In this document: piece after piece, positions 61,930-64,000 of the stretch
Position numbering within the stretch: the first letter of the stretch is position 1
Layout of the letters: every line of letters starts with the position of its first letter
Source: Pseudomonas salomonii
GTDB lineage: Bacteria > Pseudomonadota > Gammaproteobacteria > Pseudomonadales > Pseudomonadaceae
Assembly (NCBI RefSeq): GCF_900107155.1
Contig: NZ_FNOX01000005.1
Span: forward strand, 372,001 to 436,000
Reading direction: 5' to 3'
Length of the DNA: 64,000 nucleotides
Translations under genes and position numbers: made by a program
Notes under the pieces: model-generated
Seen by the model: only the letters and a program-made list of their open reading frames with translations
Database searches by the model: none
What the model was told of the DNA's origin: nothing

Positions 61930-62553
61930 ATGGATGAGCACAAAGCCCTGCGGGTGATGCGCACCATGGTCGACGGCGGCCAGTTGACCGACCCCGACAG
62001 TGCCCGGGGCAAGTTGCTGCAAACCGCGGCTCACCTGTTTCGCAACAAGGGTTTCGAGCGCACCACCGTGCGTGACCTGGCCAGTGCCGTGGGCATTCAG
62101 TCCGGCAGTATCTTTCATCACTTCAAGAGCAAGGACGAGATCCTGCGTGCCGTGATGGAGGAAACCATCCACTACAACACCGCGATGATGCGTGCTTCAC
62201 TTGAAGAGGCCAGCAACGTGCGCGAACGTGTGCTGGCGCTGATCCGCTGCGAGTTGCAGTCGATCATGGGCGGCAGTGGCGAGGCCATGGCGGTGTTGGT
62301 TTATGAATGGCGTTCGCTGTCGGCCGAGGGCCAGGCCCAGGTGCTGGCGCTGCGCGATGTGTATGAGGACATCTGGCTGCAAGTGCTGGGCGAGGCCAAG
62401 GCGGCGGGTTACATCCGCGGGGATGTGTTTATCACTCGGCGCTTCCTGACCGGCGCCTTGTCCTGGACCACCACCTGGTTTCGCGCCGAAGGCAGCCTGA
62501 CCCTCGAGCAGTTGGCCGAGCAGGCGCTGTTGATGGTGCTTAAAGCCGATTGA
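61930..62553 (+). CDS. atuR: TetR-family repressor AtuR
   Basis: The repressor is 207 aa with an N-terminal TetR HTH (about 25-70; AAHLFRNKGFERTTVRDLAS, GSIFHHFKSKDEILRAVME) and a helical ligand-binding domain. Position and divergence from atuA identify it as AtuR, which represses the atu operon until terpenoid intermediates appear. ATG 61930 lies behind GAAGGAGAGCAGC; an in-frame start at 61891 has no ribosome site. Confidence 0.92.
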   Translation: MDEHKALRVMRTMVDGGQLTDPDSARGKLLQTAAHLFRNKGFERTTVRDLASAVGIQSGSIFHHFKSKDEILRAVMEETIHYNTAMMRASLEEASNVRERVLALIRCELQSIMGGSGEAMAVLVYEWRSLSAEGQAQVLALRDVYEDIWLQVLGEAKAAGYIRGDVFITRRFLTGALSWTTTWFRAEGSLTLEQLAEQALLMVLKAD

Positions 62554-62646
62554 GGTGCAAGCTATTAATTTGCCGACGGAAAGTTGTCTCACCTGACAAA
62601 AACGCCTAGCTTATTGCCATCAGAGTGTTAAACGGTGTGTGCCTCA

Positions 62647-63435
62647 ATGTTTTCGCCATGGCGGCTGGCTGCAGGACTGACTATATGGGCACTGGGCACC
62701 GCGTGGTGGCTGCCGGTGTCGGCCGCGCAATGGGTCAGGATCGGCGCCGCACACTTCCCGCCCTACACCGTTCGGCCCGAGCAGGGCGCCGACACCGGTT
62801 TATTGCCGCAATTGATAGAAGCCCTGAACGCTGCGCAAACCGACTACCGGTTTGTGCTGGTGCCTACCTCGATTCCACGGCGCTTTCGTGATTTCGAGCA
62901 AGGCCGGGTCGACATGGCCATCTTCGAAAACCCCGACTGGGGTTGGCAGGGTATTCCCCACACCAGTGTCGACATGGGCCTGGAAGATGCAGAAATTTTC
63001 GTCGCCCAACGTAAACCCGGCCGCGACCAAGGCTATTTCACCGACCTTGCCGGTAAGCGCCTGGCGGTGTTCAGCGGTTATCACTACGCCTTTGCCGGTT
63101 TCAACCCCGACCCCAGGAACATGGCCGAACACTTCAACGCCACGTTGACCTACTCCCATGACAGCAACCTGCTGATGGTGGCGCGCGGGCGTGCCGATAT
63201 TGCGCTGGTCACGCGTTCGTACCTGAGCGATTTCATGGTGCGTAACGCGGACATGGCCGGGCAGTTCCTGGTCTCGGAGCGGATTGACCAGGTGTATCAC
63301 CACTACGCGCTGGTACGCCCCAAAGCGCCGATCACAGGGCCTGCGTTCGCTGAGCTGCTCAAACACCTGCGTGACAGCGGGGAGCTGTTGAAGATCTTCG
63401 AGCCGTATCGCATTGATGTGATGCCGGTGCCCTGA
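62647..63435 (+). CDS. Periplasmic solute-binding protein (SBP_bac_3-like)
   Basis: The protein is 262 aa. A signal peptide covers residues 1-26 (hydrophobic stretch ending PVSAAQ). The mature part has the amino-acid-binding-protein fold (FPPYTVRPEQGADTGLLPQL, then DMAIFENPDWGW and AGKRLAVFSGYHYA). No permease or ATPase gene is adjacent, so it may be an orphan binding protein. The ligand is unknown. GTG 62635 is an in-frame alternative start. Confidence 0.85.
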   Translation: MFSPWRLAAGLTIWALGTAWWLPVSAAQWVRIGAAHFPPYTVRPEQGADTGLLPQLIEALNAAQTDYRFVLVPTSIPRRFRDFEQGRVDMAIFENPDWGWQGIPHTSVDMGLEDAEIFVAQRKPGRDQGYFTDLAGKRLAVFSGYHYAFAGFNPDPRNMAEHFNATLTYSHDSNLLMVARGRADIALVTRSYLSDFMVRNADMAGQFLVSERIDQVYHHYALVRPKAPITGPAFAELLKHLRDSGELLKIFEPYRIDVMPVP

Positions 63436-63476
63436 TTATCTGGGTTGAGCACGCTTGGTGTGGCGAGCAGGCTTTT

Positions 63477-63609
63477 TGTGGCGAGCAGGCTTGCCCTGCG
63501 TTGGGCTGCGAAGCGGCCCTAAAACCAGACACTCGGTACTAATTGGAAGAACGCGGTGGCCTTATTGAGGCCGCTTCGCGCCCAACGCAGGGCAAGCCTG
63601 CTCGCCACA
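63477..63609. repeat. Inverted repeat (REPIN-like, second family)
   Basis: TGTGGCGAGCAGGCTTGCCC and onward (63477-63518) is repeated in inverted orientation at 63569-63609 with few mismatches and a 50-nt loop. A truncated extra unit (TGGCGAGCAGGCTTT) precedes it at 63460. The core differs from the GTGGGAGCGGGC family. Confidence 0.85.
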
Positions 63610-63622
63610 TATCCCTACAGCT

Positions 63623-64000
63623 TCACACCCTGCGCGCAAACGTATCGCTATGGCTGCCCGACACCTTGCGGCAATGCACCAGCGCATCACGAATCATGAA
63701 GTTGACCAGGGTTGGGGACACGCCCAACTCCTTGGCGATGTCCTTTTGCGGCACGCCATGCAAACGGTACATCTCGAACGCATAGCGGGTGCGCTGGGGT
63801 AGCTCCGTCAGGGCGTCGGCGATGTTTTCCAGGGTATTGAAGTTGATATGCGAGGTTTCCGGTGAAGCGCCGTGAATAACCACATTCAAGCCTTCCTCTT
63901 CCGTCCCCGAATACTTGAGCTCCAGGGCCTGCTTGCGGTAGTGATCGATGGCCAGGTTGCGCACGATCTGGAACAGATAACTCAATTGCGCCTTGAACGA
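63623..64000 (-). CDS. pvdS: ECF sigma factor PvdS (pyoverdine), 3' part
   Basis: The C-terminal 125 residues of an ECF sigma factor; the frame is open to the window edge, so the 5' end is missing. The segments FQIVRNLAIDHYRKQALELK and RTRYAFEMYRLHGVPQKDIA, followed by the HTH KELGVSPTLVNFMIRDAL, match the iron-starvation sigma PvdS (PbrA/PfrI in other pseudomonads) almost residue for residue as I recall it. PvdS drives pyoverdine synthesis and is normally repressed by Fur with iron. The promoter lies outside the window. Confidence 0.92.
   Translation of the reverse strand, partial: SFKAQLSYLFQIVRNLAIDHYRKQALELKYSGTEEEGLNVVIHGASPETSHINFNTLENIADALTELPQRTRYAFEMYRLHGVPQKDIAKELGVSPTLVNFMIRDALVHCRKVSGSHSDTFARRV

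Overview
The window is a chromosomal segment from a Pseudomonas of the fluorescens group. This rests on gene order, on proteins that closely match FleQ, FleN, FliI and PvdS as I remember them from Pseudomonas, on the GC-rich composition, and on REP/REPIN sequences of the GTGGGAGCGGGCTTGCTC type. No database search was run. About 70 percent of the window (1-44120) is one polar-flagellum and chemotaxis region, nearly all on the + strand.

Layout: 1-8345 holds the hook-filament and filament genes: flgK (3' end only), flgL, a FabH-like ketoacyl synthase where some pseudomonads carry flagellin glycosylation genes, then fliC, flaG, fliD, fliS and fliT. 8515-12699 holds the master regulators fleQ, fleS and fleR. 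12831-18540 is fliEFGHIJ. 18646-21041 is an hsbA-hsbR-hptB type signalling cassette (STAS protein, receiver/PP2C/ATPase protein, Hpt protein) placed inside the flagellar cluster. 21216-28131 is fliK, fliLMNOPQR and flhB. 28132-30016 is a variable insertion between flhB and flhA: three cold-shock-domain genes (two degenerate), a DUF6124/DUF3077-like gene with a structured leader, and two copies of a 129-bp repeat. 30017-44120 holds flhA, flhF, fleN, fliA, cheYZAB, motCD, a ParA-type ATPase, a ParP-like CheW protein, cheW and a DUF2802 gene.

Regulation can be read from the DNA. Five sigma-54 promoters (GG-N10-GC) precede fleS, fliE, fliK, fliL and flhA. Two FliA (sigma-28) promoters with the same TCAAG-N14-G(C/A)CGATAA layout precede fliC and the distant cheV, and a weaker match lies in the end of cheZ upstream of cheA. 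This fits the FleQ -> FleSR/sigma-54 -> FliA hierarchy.

44121-51623 is mixed: a 610-bp inverted-repeat structure enclosing a REPIN, a SoxC-type sulfite dehydrogenase with its cytochrome c, a YegS-like lipid kinase, a NarL-type two-component pair, a small Hpt-like protein without a phospho-histidine, and cheV. 51662-53407 holds a MOSC protein, ppnP and a DEDDh exonuclease. 53482-62553 is an acyclic terpene (citronellol/geraniol) utilisation cluster, atuABCDEF with divergent atuR and two operator-like repeats; atuG and atuH are absent from this locus. The window ends with a periplasmic solute-binding protein and the 3' part of pvdS, the pyoverdine ECF sigma gene.

The observation I rank highest is a recurring short acidic-LL motif. 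It occurs at the FliM N-terminus and the CheZ C-terminus (both known CheY-binding peptides), at the FliN N-terminus, and four times in the CheA linker. This suggests an array of CheY docking sites.
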